Source of the DNA: Cyrtodaria siliqua
Lineage: Eukaryota > Mollusca > Bivalvia > Adapedonta > Hiatellidae
DNA: 64,000 nt
Direction of reading: 5' to 3'
NCBI GenBank assembly: GCA_037043455.1
Contig: JAWPHD010011514.1
Location: forward strand, 19,218-83,217
A program made the translations under genes and the position numbers. The notes below the pieces were generated by a model that saw nothing but the letters and a program-made list of their open reading frames with translations, was not told the DNA's origin and searched no databases. This document shows positions 44,626 through 56,459 of this stretch, in pieces (the first letter of the stretch is position 1; the number at the start of each line of letters is the position of its first letter).

Positions 44626-44875
44626 TTAAAGGGACACACGGCAATCTTGAAGAAGTCAACATTCAACAAAATTATTATTTATAAATCCAGTACCATCCTG
44701 GACTTTAAATATGCTTGCATATAATTAAATAAAATTTTAATTTTTTAGTTTTTCTTCATTATTCTACGCTTTATAATATTATATACAGCCCTCCAAACGT
44801 GTCTTTAATTAATTAATCAATATGTGTTAATTTTAATGTTTGAATAAAATTCAAGATTGCCATGTGTCCCTTTAA
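44626..44875. mobile_element. TTAA-flanked MITE, family A
   Basis: TTAA on both sides. AGGGACACACGGCAATCTTG at the left matches the copy at 35308 exactly; the right end is CAAGATTGCCATGTGTCCCT. Confidence 0.7.
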
Positions 44876-45039
44876 ACATTGTTTGCTGTTGAAGATACAT
44901 GTATGTTGTACATGCCTCTATATAGAGCATTTATCTCAATTTAAGTTTCAAAAAACCAATTATAAACATTTAATCCATATGTTTTGTTAATCTTGCTGTA
45001 TATTTTTTAATTTTCTCAAGATAATGAGTGCTGTTTAGA

Positions 45040-46000
45040 TGTTACTATATTTCAGTTTTCTAAAAATAGCTTTATATTACTTAATTTAAGTGTATACACA
45101 TAGCTGTTGAGTTGATACTATATTTAATTTTCTAAAAAATTGTTATAGATGTTACTATATTTAAGTTGCTAAAACTAACTTTATAGATGCTACTGTATTT
45201 AATTTTCTAAAAATAGCTTTATAGATGTTGATATATTTAAGTTTTTTTAAAAATAGCTTTATGGATGTTACTATATTTAAGTTTGCTAATAACGGCCTTA
45301 CAGTTGAAACTATAATAAATATATAATCTAAAACTAACAATAATAAATGTATAATCTAAAACTAACAAACTAACTAATAAAGTGCTGTAACCATTTAAAT
45401 TTGTCAATATTTTTTTACATAGTTTTCACATTGTCAGTCGAGTTAGCTTTACCATGACATACATCTTAACCCTATAACTTACATGTTGGAGAATGACAGA
45501 ATTTCTCTATAAACTTTAGGAACAGCCCACATTTTTTATTTGACTTAAAATAGTTATTACTGCTGTATAGTTGTTACTTTATTTAAGTTTCTAAATATAA
45601 CTTTACAGATGTTACTTTATTTAAGTTTCTAAAAATAACTTTATAGATGTTACTTTATTTAAGTTTCTAAAGATAACTTTATAGATGGTACTTTATTTAA
45701 GTTTCTAAAAATACATTTATAGATGTTACTTTAAGTTTCTAAAAATAACTTTATAGATGTTACTTTATTTAAGTTTCGAAAAATAACTTTATAGATGTTA
45801 CTTTAAGTTTCTAAAAATAACTTTATAGATGTTACTTTATTTAAGTTTCGAAAAATAACTTTATAGATGTTACTTTAAGTTTCTAAAAATAACTTTATAG
45901 ATGTTACTTTAAGTTTCTAAAAATAACTTTATAGATGTTACTTTATTTAAGTTTCGAAAAATAACTTTATAGATGTTACTTTTATTTAAGGTTTCTGAAA
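45040..46000 (+). repeat. ~38-bp minisatellite with 31-bp deletion variants
   Basis: Unit AGATGTTACTTTATTTAAGT, TTCTAAAAATAACTTTAT. From about 45560 onward about 12 copies are near-identical, some lacking a 7-base TATTTAA piece. Older diverged copies lie at 45040-45310. An unrelated stretch, 45310-45550, separates the two parts. Confidence 0.8.
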
Positions 46001-46635
46001 AAAAAAGCCTTATTGTTGAAACTATATTTTTTTGTAAGATATATTTATATCTTCAGTGAGTCATGCTTTCTTTACAAAATTTGCGTATAGGTTTGGGGTC
46101 ACAAGGGCGTCCAACTTAGGTCTGCTCTTTTTCATTAGCTTGGTGATACGCTGTAGGAAATCTATTGTAGGATAAATTTTAAAAAGCTTGATATTGTTTC
46201 TGCTATCTTTTTGTGTCACCTGCACAGCATGGCAGACACTTAGGGATCACTTTGTCTGTCACCCGTCCACCATCAACCCGTCATATTTTTACCTGCAACT
46301 TAACCTTGGCCATAACTTGAAAAGTATTTGAAATGTTCATGAAACTTCACACACATCATCTTACCCCCAAGGAATGTTGTTACACATTTCCAATAATTTT
46401 CATTCTGACTGAGTTATGCCCCTTTTCATAAAAATTTAACCTGCAACCCGACACAAGTGTTCCGTGTAACACCCTTTCAGTATTTATATTTATACAGAGT
46501 GCTTCAAAGGCTGTTAGAAACGGCATTCAAGCACAAACGAGAAGCGGAGACTGGGAGGTTTACATCCCAGATCTCTCTACCTTAAAGGTGTTCAAAATAT
46601 ATACATAATTTACAAACTATGATGACTACTAATTG
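46001..46635. other. Spacer
   Basis: 46230-46450 has phrases such as GGCCATAACTTGAAAAGTAT and GAAACTTCACA, suggesting an old tandem-core type repeat. No clear element ends and no gene are seen. Confidence 0.3.
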
Positions 46636-46890
46636 ATTGATTGCTTTATCAAATGATTGATTGACAGACAGACAGATTTATTTGACTGACAGATTGATTG
46701 ACAGATTGATGGATTGATTGACAGATGGATTAACCGACTGATTGATTAATTGAAGGACTGACTGATGCATTGATTTATTGACTGATTAACTGACTGACTG
46801 GCTGATGGATGGATTGACTGGTTGATTGATTTCAATCAATTGATTGATTGATTGACTGGTGGATTAATTGATTTATTGATTGACATTTAT
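46636..46890. repeat. GATT/GACT tetranucleotide repeat
   Basis: Imperfect GATT, GACT and GACA units, such as TTGATTGATTGATTGACTGG, over about 250 bases. Confidence 0.85.
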
Positions 46891-47425
46891 TATAGAGACT
46901 TTGCTGAGACCTCATTAGACATCTAAAAGACTGATATCGTAACGATTATCATAGTTACCTTCAACTGTTCAAACTATGTTACGCATTATTTACATGAATA
47001 TATGAATGTGTGGGCTTCCTACCTCTATTTTACGTGCCTACAGTGTTGCTGCTGTGCTGAATTTGTCTTTGTACTCATCCTGGGTCATGAGATATTCTAA
47101 ATGTTAATTTTGCCTGAATTGTGGTTGTCCTACCTCTATTTCATGTGTCTCTGATCTTGCTGATGTACTGGATTTTCTTTGCACTCATCCTGGGTCATGG
47201 GATATTATTGCAAATCAGACTTAAACGGTGAAAGAATTCTCAAAATCGGGATGATAAAGAAACAAGAAATGACTTCCTAATTTCAAAAAATAAATAATTG
47301 TTGAGTTGCTTTAGCGAAAAGCTCCACATCTGCATTAAGATAGGAGTGTGCATCTGTTAAGAGTGATAATCAGTGTAATGTATGGAAGTTAGAAGTGTGA
47401 CAGTACGTTAAATGCAAGAATATCA
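46891..47425. other. Spacer with a partial duplication
   Basis: TACTCATCCTGGGTCATGAGATATT (47073) is closely echoed at 47179 (ACTCATCCTGGGTCATGGGA), a spacing of about 106 bases. No gene. Confidence 0.35.
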
Positions 47426-47429
47426 GTCA

Positions 47430-47675
47430 TGTAACGCCACAGTAACGGTCACAGATTGTGTTAAACAGCTGAGAAACACAACACGCTGCAGGTTCGAATC
47501 TCACTGGGAGCTTGACTTGTCAGAAAATGTCAATTCTTACAGATGGTGGGAGGTATACAGTACTGGTTCTACCCAGGAAAATGGGGTGGTCTGTCTGTCT
47601 CAGAAAAATTGGCCATCATATATGGCCTAACATGTGATAAAAATGACGTAAAACACCAGTCAAACAAAAAAAACA
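47430..47675 (+). mobile_element. tRNA-headed SINE, degraded head
   Basis: B-box-like CAGGTTCGAATCTCACTGGG, then TACTGGTTCTACCCAGGAAA, GGTGGTCTGTCTGTCTCAG and GGCCATCATATATGGCCTAA. It matches the SINE at 57178-57420 along the whole body. The 72-codon frame here is an artefact. Confidence 0.65.
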
Positions 47676-47924
47676 GACAGCAACGCACCATGGTTCAACA
47701 CAGTTTGTGACCATTAAAATACTGATAAAAGTTTAAAAAATTCAAATTTTCAATACAGTTAAGTTTATATTATGTAGTGTAATATTGCATTTTATGTATT
47801 GATAGAGAAATCCATGTACAGATCATTTATCAAGAAATCCATTGTTCAGTGTTGAAGCATGCTTTTAGTTTAAAAATTAAGTGCATAGAATTTATAGATG
47901 CATGTTGGAGAGATAGTAAAGGGA

Positions 47925-48192
47925 CTCACGGCAACCTTGATTTTTTAAAAACTCGTCGCATCCCCTTAGTTTTTCAAATAATTTGCATTTGTTCAATCAT
48001 TAATAATAATTATAAGAATAGTATAAAGCGAGTTGTTATTGTTTATTACTAACTGGTGATTATATTGCACCAATAGTATACTTAAAACTATGGTAAAATA
48101 AGATGAAAAAATGAATTCAAATTAAAAAAAACAAAGTCAAATGATGCTAATTGTATTGCTTGACAAAATCTTCAAGATTATCCCTGTAACAG
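47925..48192. mobile_element. Family A MITE relic
   Basis: AAAGGGACTCACGGCAACCT at the left and CTTCAAGATTATCCCTGTAA at the right follow the family ends, but the TTAA flanks are lost. Confidence 0.5.
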
Positions 48193-48239
48193 GTATATAT
48201 GCCATTTCAATATGAGTAGTTCATTTTGAGATTATTTTT

Positions 48240-48743
48240 TTAAAGGCAAACAGCGCAATCTTTAAGTGTTTATCAGGCATTGAAATCAGCATCTCTAATT
48301 TATCCAGTATTGTTTTGACCTTAAACCTGCTTGCAATTAAATAATATTTTCAGTTCCCCTTCTTTGTCTTATTCTACCATAGGTTTAAATATATTATTTG
48401 TGCTAGGACCCCCTCTTCGTGTTCATTTTGTCATTTTTTTATCATGCTCATTCAAGGTCTTCTTCATGACTCCGCATAATTATGCACATGTGGAAACGTG
48501 GCTCCATCGTAAATCGCCCCTTCTCCATTTTTTATCTAGATGTAAATGGAGGATGAGCCTAGCATGTTTATCCCTGTTTGGCGCCATATAACCTTTCTTC
48601 TGTTGGTGCGCCATAAAACCTCAATTCAATTCCATTAAACTATTCTTAAAATTAATATTAATGATTGAACAAATTACCGGTATGTAGAAAAACTAACTGG
48701 ACACTGTAAGTTAAAAAATCAAGATTGCCGTGTGTCACATTAA
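48240..48743. mobile_element. Family A MITE interrupted by a SINE-like element
   Basis: TTAA at 48240-48243 and 48740-48743. Left end AAGGCAAACAGCGCAATCTT, right end AAGATTGCCGTGTGTCACAT. The centre (48405-48630) is a plus-oriented copy of the GCGCCATATAACC family ending CTCAATTCAATTCC. Confidence 0.6.
48405..48630 (+). mobile_element. SINE-like element, GCGCCATATAACC family
   Basis: GTTCATTTTGTCATTTTTTT, ACGTGGCTCCATCGTAAATC, TGGCGCCATATAACC and a CAATTCAATTCC tail. Shorter in the middle than the 22.9-kb copy. Nested in a family A MITE. Confidence 0.6.
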
Positions 48744-48919
48744 GAAATCTAGTGTTTAATGTTGAATCATCGAAATGTAAAATGATTTTATTTTAGTTCA
48801 TAGAATTTACAGACGAGTGTTAGGGACTGTATTAACAGCGATATATTAAGGAGTGAATATATTAATTTAATACCCCATACACTTTTGAGAAATCTTTTTT
48901 ACAAAGTAGAATGAACTGT

Positions 48920-49504
48920 TTAAAGGGACACTCAGCAATCTTGAAGTATTATTCAAGCATTAAAACTAACGTCTCAATTTAGTAATCTAGAATCGTTTTG
49001 CCATTAACTATGATTACGGGGTCCCGCCTTAATTCCATTAAGCAACAGGAAAGCTTATATTAGCAGCATTTTATAAATTTTTGGACAATAAACACATTTA
49101 AAAACATTATTTACTGAAAGAATGCGATAATCTGTTTAAAATTACCAATGAAATGTTTTAATTTTACAAAATGCAAACTATTGTAAGCCGAAATTAAGGT
49201 TTTATTTCATTACCCAGCCAACCCCGTTTTCGCTTATTGGAGAAGGGGTTGGATGGGGTATGAAGATTAATACTCGGGCCACGTTATGTGATTTCATGTT
49301 GATAATAAAGTTAAGAGTTTTCAATTTTTCTTCGTTATTATACTACGAACAATATAAGCTGAAATTAGTAATATGCAAAAACACAATTTTTTTTGAATGA
49401 TTCAAATAATTAAGAGTAAATATTTGCAAATATGCGAGGTATTTAGAAAAAGTAACCGGATGCCTTGAGTTCAAAAAAATAAAAATGGCCCTATGTCCCT
49501 TTAA
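48920..49504. mobile_element. Family A MITE with internal foldback
   Basis: TTAA at both edges; ends AGGGACACTCAGCAATCTTG and ATGGCCCTATGTCCCT. The interior at 49018-49265 has GCCTTAATTCC and a partner GGAGAAGGGGTTGGATGGGG that suggest a second, nested element. Confidence 0.6.
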
Positions 49505-49929
49505 GAAGTTCAGTCCCGAGAAATTCCCTTTTCACACGTTAAGAATGTTTGTTATGACCCTGTATAGGGGCGCTATGTAATGTTTAAGTAAAGCAATATT
49601 TTATGTTGTTTATTGTATTGATGCATTTTTATTTTTTTTGCAATTTTGAAAAATACCATTTTACAATTTCAGAGCAATATGTTTGTTATATTTTGACGGA
49701 GGTCCAATAAGCTTTAGATGTAAACATATTTGTTGTATTTAAATGAACAATAACTTATTTAGCGCAGGTCCCATGTGGTTCCTGGACAAGTAAATGACCA
49801 TTGATATCCAGACAGAGGGGTAAAATCCCCTCGAATGTATGTCGCCATGATTACGGTCTTCCCGGTCTTGTTTCAGGACTGGTGCTGCTCGAATGGTGGC
49901 AGAAAACAATAATTGTGACAGCAAAACAA
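49505..49929. other. Spacer
   Basis: No gene or element ends seen. Overlapping plus and minus frames here (78 and 84 codons) were not recognised. Confidence 0.3.
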
Positions 49930-50512
49930 ACTGCAGGTATGAGGGTTCTAGTGTTTGGGGCACTTGTTTCAGCCAAAGATTTTTCTGCAGCAACTCGAGC
50001 AGTTAAAATAATATGTATATCAGTTATATATCATTAGAACTGGCATTTTTAGTGGGAAATAAAACAACTTTACTTTTGAAAATCGGTTGAGAAATAAATA
50101 TTTTACAGCCTAAATGATTTTTTGATGGGGCTTTTCCTATCTAAATTCCTTGTTGGTGGGACAGCAGAAAATAAATTAAGAAATGTCAAATAACTTCAGT
50201 AATTCTTCGAAGTTTGCTATAAAACTTTCAGGGTGTCTTAATTTACTAATATCCAACAATTTAAAACCATTTTTGGATAAAAAATCTAAAAAAAAAAAAA
50301 TCTAATTTTTCAATGCAAAATTTTGCATTGAAAATGACCCATCAAAAACATGAATCTTTATTTCTCAACCGATTTTGAAAAGTAAGGTATTTTTATTTAC
50401 CACTGAAAATATCTGTTTCATTGATATACAACTTATTTAGGTAGTAGATTAGTTTTGTCTTAAAAGTCCAAAAACCTTTGGCTAAAACAAGCGCCCCAAA
50501 CAATAGGTCCAA
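49930..50512. mobile_element. Foldback element with GTTTGGGGC ends
   Basis: GTTTGGGGCACTTGTTTCAG with CCAAAGATTTTT on the left is mirrored by AAACCTTTGGCTAAAACAAG with CGCCCCAAAC on the right. CGGTTGAGAAATAAATA is mirrored by TATTTCTCAACCGATTTT. A tight hairpin, TTTTCAATGCAAAA/TTTTGCATTGAAAA, lies near 50309-50340. The left half is also found at 40140-40450. Confidence 0.65.
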
Positions 50513-50514
50513 GC

Positions 50515-50635
50515 TCCATATTGTTATTCCAATGTAAATGGAGGGTGGGCCTGAAATGTTCATTCCTGTAGGCGCCATATAACCTTTTTGTGTTGGTGTG
50601 CCATAAAACCGAGTAAAATTCATTCATTCAGCTTC
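50515..50635 (+). mobile_element. SINE-like element, GCGCCATATAACC family, 3' part
   Basis: Starts within the family at CCATATTGTTATTCCAATGT and runs through GTAGGCGCCATATAACCTTT to an ATTCATTCATTCAG tail, a variant of the usual AATTC tail. Confidence 0.55.
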
Positions 50636-50649
50636 ATTTACAAAATAGT

Positions 50650-51068
50650 TTAAAGGGACATTTGGCAATATTGATATTTTTTAAACTCAAGGCAGGGATG
50701 CTAGGTTTTCTACATAATTTGTTATAAATTTTTTTTTGTTGAAAATCATTATGAATAGTTTGACGAATGGTTTAAAGCAGATTGGTTGTGTATATTACTA
50801 GATGTTGATTACATTGCCCCGATTATATGATGAGTAAAACATTTTTGCATTAATTTGCAGTGATTTTCTTCGCTTTAAATGATATTTCTCAATATGCCAT
50901 ATATGATAATGTGGGCCTATGACGTCGTAGTTCTCAAAATAGCAGCTTGTATGTTAGAACAACCTTTAAATGGTCATATCTTCCGGGTTTATAATCTGAT
51001 TTGGCTAATTCTTTCATTTTTTTCAGAACTCTTAATAAAAATGATTGTTTGGCCTACACTCCCTTTAA
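50650..51068. mobile_element. Chimeric TTAA MITE (family A left, family B right)
   Basis: The left TTAA plus AGGGACATTTGGCAATATTG is family A. From about 50850 the sequence is the right arm of family B (GCAGTGATTTTCTTCGCTTT, ATGCCATATATGATAATGTG, GGCCTACACTCCCTTTAA). Both outer edges keep TTAA. Confidence 0.6.
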
Positions 51069-51604
51069 TCAGGAGGTCAGTGTGAAATGTTGAATATTCT
51101 TCTTCATTTATATATTTACGTTAGTTTGGCCTTCACTCCTTGAGTTATGTTTGTTTCTTATAAACAATATTAATATTTTGTGTATTTTTTAAAAGTGGTA
51201 TCGAAAAAAAAAAAAGATCATTTGATTTGATTTTTTTTATATGAGCGAAAGAAATATTTTTTTTCATAATTTTATGGCATCACATGTTTTAGTTATTCAG
51301 ATACAAGGCATAAATAGCGATATTCCAGTTTTACAGATACAAACAGGAAGCATCATATGTGTGAAGCATTATAACGTCAGCCTATGACATTGCACATGGT
51401 AATATCACAAAATGTGAAATGGCTTATAGTTGACGCTGTACAATAAAAAGCTTGGGTTAGGTGGTGACTCTTCCATCATGTTTGGTATAATAAAACTCCA
51501 TAATTGGGGGGTCTGTTATCTGTCTCTACCATTAAAGGGGTGACATCAGGCTTTTCATGGGGGCCTAGGGGTCTGACTTTAAGTTGACAAATAACGACAA
51601 GTTC
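51069..51604. other. Spacer
   Basis: AT-rich at 51185-51270 with A- and T-runs. No gene or clear element. Confidence 0.3.
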
Positions 51605-51834
51605 TGGGCCCCGTTTTATTAAACATCTTAGTTACGATAAAATTTTAAAGGTTCACGTTTTTGCACCTTAGCATTCAGTGTAGAAAATTATTAGCGAATT
51701 ATATGCAGAAATATCAAATGAATAAGAAAATGAAATGAAATCGCGTTCATTTGTGAATTATAAACCAAAGAAAAGAAATTAAGAAATTAACTTACGATCA
51801 AAATTGTTGTAAGTAGTTTCATAAAGCCGGGCCC
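51605..51834. mobile_element. MITE with GGGCCC ends
   Basis: TGGGCCCCGTTTTATTAAAC at the left and GTTTCATAAAGCCGGGCCCA at the right are near reverse complements. Inner arms are TTAGTTACGATAAAATTTT and AAAATTGTTGTAAGTA. A related element is at 58325-58595. Confidence 0.65.
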
Positions 51835-52090
51835 AATTCTTTAGGAAATGAGCCTAAAAGTGATCCCATATTTACAAGAAAAATCATTCTGCACAGAAAT
51901 CATTACAGGCTATCCTAGGAAATGCACTTAATTACGGTTAATTTAAGCATTTTACGCCTGAATCCAATCAAAACATCCTTTTGGTGAATTCAGATTTTAG
52001 AATTTAGCATATGGTGCCAACACCATGTTTTGATTGGTATGATTTCTGCCATGACTTGTAACATTTTTAAAAAGGCTGATGTTACCCACT

Positions 52091-52880
52091 TTAAAGGGAC
52101 ATTGTCCATAAGTAAGCAGATATTGAGCATAACCAAATAACTGTCTGGTTTTATTCAGTGAAATGTAAACATGAAAACATAAGCATTGACCCGAATGAGT
52201 GTGTAATAATATATTCGTGAGTTTGAAGAAGAAAAAGTTTTTATTATTTGTTAACAATGCAGACTGACAATATTTACAGTTTCTGCTGATCATGTGACAT
52301 CCATTAGCGCACTATGTTTACTATATAGTATGTAGTGCGTAGTATGAATGGCCCTTTTAGCTCAGATGGGAGCATTCTCGGCTATTGCATGCTCCTTACC
52401 GCGAGTGTAATCCTAGTTTGGGCTGCGTGTTCAAACTCTCGAAGCGGTACTTCTTTTTTTTGTACCACTATTGAATTCCATCAAACAATCTTGTTTTAAT
52501 TAGTAAATATTCCATGATGGTTGGTGTGTAATGTTTATCAACACAATGTCAACATGATTACTGTATAATCCCTAATAAATGCCCCCGGGAGCGTAACATT
52601 TTTAAACAGCGGTGCGTTTATTTGAGACCAAAATACAAAATTTAACTTCTAAATCAGACATTATTAATTTTTATGATTTTCTTTTCTATCAATGCATCGG
52701 ATTTGAAGTTTTCTAGTGATTTTATATCTCCCATGGACAATGGAACAGTAACTTGAGTCTTTTGGTCAGTTTTAAAAAAAATACTTCTGAAAAATGGTGG
52801 TCGGGGGAGCATTTTATTAGGGATTATACAGTATTTTGTGTTTTTTAAGTTAAAAGTTACGGATATTGTCCCTTTATTAA
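52091..52880. mobile_element. Candidate TTAA element with AAGGGACATTGTCC ends
   Basis: Left TTAA-AAGGGACATTGTCCATAA; right TTACGGATATTGTCCCTT near TTAA. The ends pair over about 17 bases. A tRNA-like stretch at 52356-52455 lies inside and could be a later insertion. Confidence 0.4.
52356..52455 (+). repeat. tRNA-like SINE head or decayed tRNA
   Basis: GCCCTTTTAGCTCAGATGGG has an A-box-like TAGCTCAGATGG, and GCGTGTTCAAACTCTCG is B-box-like about 55 bases later. The cloverleaf cannot be closed with a proper acceptor stem, so it is not called as a tRNA gene. Confidence 0.4.
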
Positions 52881-53404
52881 CTGCATGTTATATGCCTTTA
52901 TGTATTTTTCCAGAAATCTATATTTTACTTTTACAAATTTCTATATTTTTCCTATTGCATTCTATGTTCTTTGACCAGATCTTTTATATTATTATTATAA
53001 TAACCAGCTATATTTACAATTTAATATTTATTCACCAATTAAAATATATTAAACTTTTACTTGTATTGTGAGTTATTAAAGAATTTCCATGAGAGGGGAA
53101 GCTGGGACATTATTTTACTTTTGGGACCCTTTACAGAGAAATCTTTCATGAGATGGTAGGTGTGGGGTTCTTTCCTCGATTGAGTCAAGGATTTCTTTCT
53201 AATCAAACCGGCAGTTGAATAATCGATTTATTACATTTTAAATAATGTATGATTCTACTGAAATGTTTCGCTTTGTTAATAGTTTTCGGCAAAGGACGTC
53301 GACATTCTCTACACTTTATTAATGTCATGATCGCACACATTGGGATGGATAAATATTATGCACAACAGAATGATGTCATCAAATGCATGACATTGTAGTA
53401 TAAA

Positions 53405-53695
53405 TGAATTGAATTAAATGTTGTTTAACGGCTCATCAACACAGTATCGGTTATTTAGAGCCGCCCCACAGAGGGGGAAGGATACATAGGAATCCGGGAA
53501 CCGTGCCCTACTCTTATTATCAAATAGATTCCTATGGTTCTTTAATGTGCTCGGAGGATAGACCGATACACGGGGCCGCCCGGTTTATGTCCCCATCCGA
53601 CAGACGAGGCTAAGGAAAAGTGTCTTGCCTAAGAACACACCGACGGAACTCAGTGGCACCACGGAGGATTGAACCCGGACCTACAAACCATTGAT
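53405..53695 (-). mobile_element. tRNA-headed SINE (long type), reversed
   Basis: Reverse copy of the SINE at 27915. It reads, on plus, GTTTAACGGCTCATCAACAC, TAGAGCCGCCCCACAGAGGG, GGAGGATAGACCGATACACG and AGTGTCTTGCCTAAGAACAC, ending at the B box (GATTGAACCCGG) and a truncated head. Confidence 0.7.
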
Positions 53696-53725
53696 GTACT
53701 GTTAATGCACAAAAGAAACATCAAA

Positions 53726-53915
53726 GGGATAAGTGGATATCGTGATTTTTGAAAAACCCGCGGCTTCCCGTTAGTTTTTCTTTATACATAACTTGCATTT
53801 GTTCAATCATTAATATAAATTATAAGAATAGTTCAAAGTAAATTGTTTTTGCATCCTATGATAGAATAAGACCAAAACAAGGAAACTCTAAATTGCTGTA
53901 TGTCCCATTAACCCT
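53726..53915. mobile_element. Family A MITE relic
   Basis: ATCAAAGGGATAAGTGGATA, TTGAAAAACCCGCGGCTTCC and GCTGTATGTCCCATTAACCC follow the family order with many changes. The right TTAA is kept. Confidence 0.5.
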
Positions 53916-54094
53916 TATCCCCCTATAAATGTAACATGGACTGTCCTTTCTTTGAACTTGGACCATTCCATCTATGACTCAAAGGTTGCTGTGTAATCTA
54001 ACTTGATGTGTTACTTAAGAAATAGAACATTGTTTACTGTGAATTATCGTTTAATATATCACGGATTGGAGTTCAATTGTAATAAACAATAATT

Positions 54095-54455
54095 TCATGA
54101 GCCCGAGCCCCCACCACACCACCCCCAAATTCCAAATTCATGTTCATTTTATCATTTTTTGTTCATGCTCATTAAAGGTCTTCATCATGACCCCTGCATT
54201 GTTTCAGGTGCCATCTCGCTCATATCACTAGAGCAGTGGTAGAAAAATTATAACGTGGCTCCAGCGTAAATGGAGTGTCTATACAATAGAATTTGCAGCA
54301 ACTCTGCAGTTCAGGGTAAGAGGGTTCTAGGCCCGTTCTCCATATTTTATCTCGATGTACATGGAAGATGAGCCTGGCATGTTCATTCCTGTTAGGTGCC
54401 ATATAACATTCATGTGTTGGTGTGCCTTAAAACCCCAATTCAATTCAATTCAGAG
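54095..54455 (+). mobile_element. SINE-like element, GCGCCATATAACC family
   Basis: Near full length: C-rich head, AAATTCATGTTCATTTTATC, ACGTGGCTCCAGCGTAAATG, GGTGCCATATAACATTCATG and a CCCAATTCAATTCAATTC tail. Closest relative in the window is 22859-23275. Confidence 0.65.
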
Positions 54456-54895
54456 GGGTGTTTTGGGAAAATGACTGATGAGCAGCCAACCAAGATTACC
54501 TGGGTTTACACTAAATGCAAAGACTATTGTAGTCGCCCTTAGCAGGGTAAGAGTTAATGCATTAAGTATCAATGTTATAAAAGAAAAAGAAACAATCATG
54601 GGTATCTGGTTTACATAAGAAAATTCCAACCCTTTATATAATGCTTCTGATCAAGACCTCGGGATGGAATTCCCTATCTACACCGTATAGCGATGAAAGG
54701 TACATAATATTTCTATTGTTGAAAGATTTTTAACCCTTAACCCGCTACATATATATAATGAACTGTTCAGTAACCCGCTAAGCACGACTATAATAGCCTT
54801 TGCATCCATTGTAAACCCAGGCTGATCAGGGTTTACAATGTGGCTACTGATCAGTCATTTTTCCCAAAACACCCCTTTGTCACATAAATGGAATG
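54455..54895. mobile_element. Foldback element with nested MITE-like centre
   Basis: GAGGGGTGTTTTGGGAAAAT with GACTGATGAG is mirrored by CTGATCAGTCATTTTTCCC with AAAACACCCCTTT. CCTGGGTTTACA is mirrored by TGTAAACCCAGG. The centre (54590-54700) resembles half of the small MITE at 33210. Confidence 0.6.
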
Positions 54896-55177
54896 GTCTT
54901 AATTCAAAGAAAGAACAATCCATTATATATATGTAGGGGATTACGGGTTAACATGCTACTGTTAGGGGAGGTGCTCCTATTAGAGGAAAGATGTTATATA
55001 ATCCTGTAAAACCAAAATACAAATGACCTCGAACGAATCCATTCCAAAGGTTCTTTGACGTGGACCGAGGAATGACTCCGATATCTACAAACAAATTTTA
55101 CGTCCCGTTGACACATAGTAACCCATCAAGTTAGATTACATTGGCACAGCAACCTTAGACGGAGTAGAGGTTAAGGA

Positions 55178-56090
55178 TAACATATCCTATCAGACTTACC
55201 TCCGCCACGGAGAACCCAGGCGGGGCAGACGTCTGTAGCTTCAACACGGAAGGCCTTGGCCACTGAGATAACATATCCTATCAGACTTACCTCCGCCACG
55301 GAGAACCCAGGCAGGGCAGAGGTCTGTAGCTCCAACACACAAGGCCTTGGGCACAGAGATAACATTTCCTATCAGACTTACCTCCGCCACGGAGAACCCA
55401 GGCGGGGCAGAGGTCTGTAGCTCCAACAAACAAGGCCTTGGGCACAGAGATAACATTTCCTATCAGACTTACCTCCGCCACGGAGAACCCAGGCGGGGCA
55501 GACGTCTGTAGCTCCAACATGCAAGGCCTTGGGCACTGAGATAACATTTCCTATCAGACTTACCTCCGCCACGGAGAACCCAGGCGGGGCAGTGGTCTGT
55601 AGCTCCAACACACAAGGCCTTGAGCACAGAGATTACATTTCCTATCAGACTTACCTCCGCCACGGAGAACCCAGGTGGGACAGAGGTCTGTAGCTCCAAC
55701 ATACAAGGCCTTGGGCACTGAGATAACATTTCCTATCAGACTTACCTCCGCCCCGGAGAACCCAGACGGGGCGGAGGTCTGTAGCTCCAACACGCAAGGC
55801 CTTTGGCACTGAGAACATATCTTATCAGACTTACCTCCGCCACGGAGAACCCAGGTGGGGCAGTGGTCTGTAGCTCCAACACACAAGGCCTTGGCCACTG
55901 AGATAACATATCCTATCAGACTTACCTCCGCCACGGAGAACCCAGGTGGGACAGAGGTCTGTAGCTCCAACACGCAAGGCCTTGGGCACTGAGATAACAT
56001 TTCCTATCAGACTTACCTCCGCCACGGAGAACCCAGGTGGGACAGAGGTCTGTAGCTCCAACACGCAAGGCCTTGGCCACTGAGATACTA
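55178..56090 (-). repeat. 91-bp minisatellite of a tRNA-like unit
   Basis: Ten units with a 91-base period. On the minus strand each reads TATCTCAGTGGCCAAGGCCT (A-box-like), GGAGCTACAGACCTCTGCCC and CTGGGTTCTCCGTGGCGG (B-box-like), then AGGTAAGTCTGATAGG. This order looks like a tRNA-derived SINE head. Because 91 is not a multiple of three, all frames cycle; the many minus frames of 62-146 codons are the same peptide phrases repeating and are not genes. Each unit also has an AG|GTAAGT donor-like site, probably by chance. Confidence 0.8.
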
Positions 56091-56459
56091 AAGCCGCTGT
56101 GATCTGTCATTGAACATTGGAAGTTGGCCTATGTGCTATATATACATCTAACATGGCTTATTAAAATACTCAATGCTGATTGGTTATTGGGGAAGTTTTA
56201 AAATGTGTATGCAAACTTGTGACGTCAGGAACGTTAACCGTTTAGACATCATTTTAAACGTCAGATGCAAAGCAACAATTCAATGGAATGCCTTGTTTTA
56301 AGTGACGCTATGTTCCAACTACACATCTAAATCGGTTGAAGCTGCATGTTCTTCTCGTTTGATGTTGGTAGATGGGGATAAAATGTAAGTTGTGAGAATT
56401 TGTATTTTCAATCTCTCGACAAAATGTATATCATGATACCGTACATAAAAATCCATGTC
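56091..56459. other. Spacer
   Basis: GTGATCTGTCATTGAACATTG at the start echoes 56800 and 58640, which suggests related repeat flanks. No gene. Confidence 0.3.

Noticed and set aside
55190..56030. Tandem micro-exons with GTAAGT donors on the minus strand
   Set aside because: Each unit has a good donor but only a weak acceptor, and a tRNA-like origin explains the unit better.
55171..56110. Many minus-strand frames reading VLELQTSAPPGFSVAEVSLI-type words
   Set aside because: All lie in the 91-bp minisatellite and cycle through frames. The peptide repetition reflects the DNA repeat, not a protein family.
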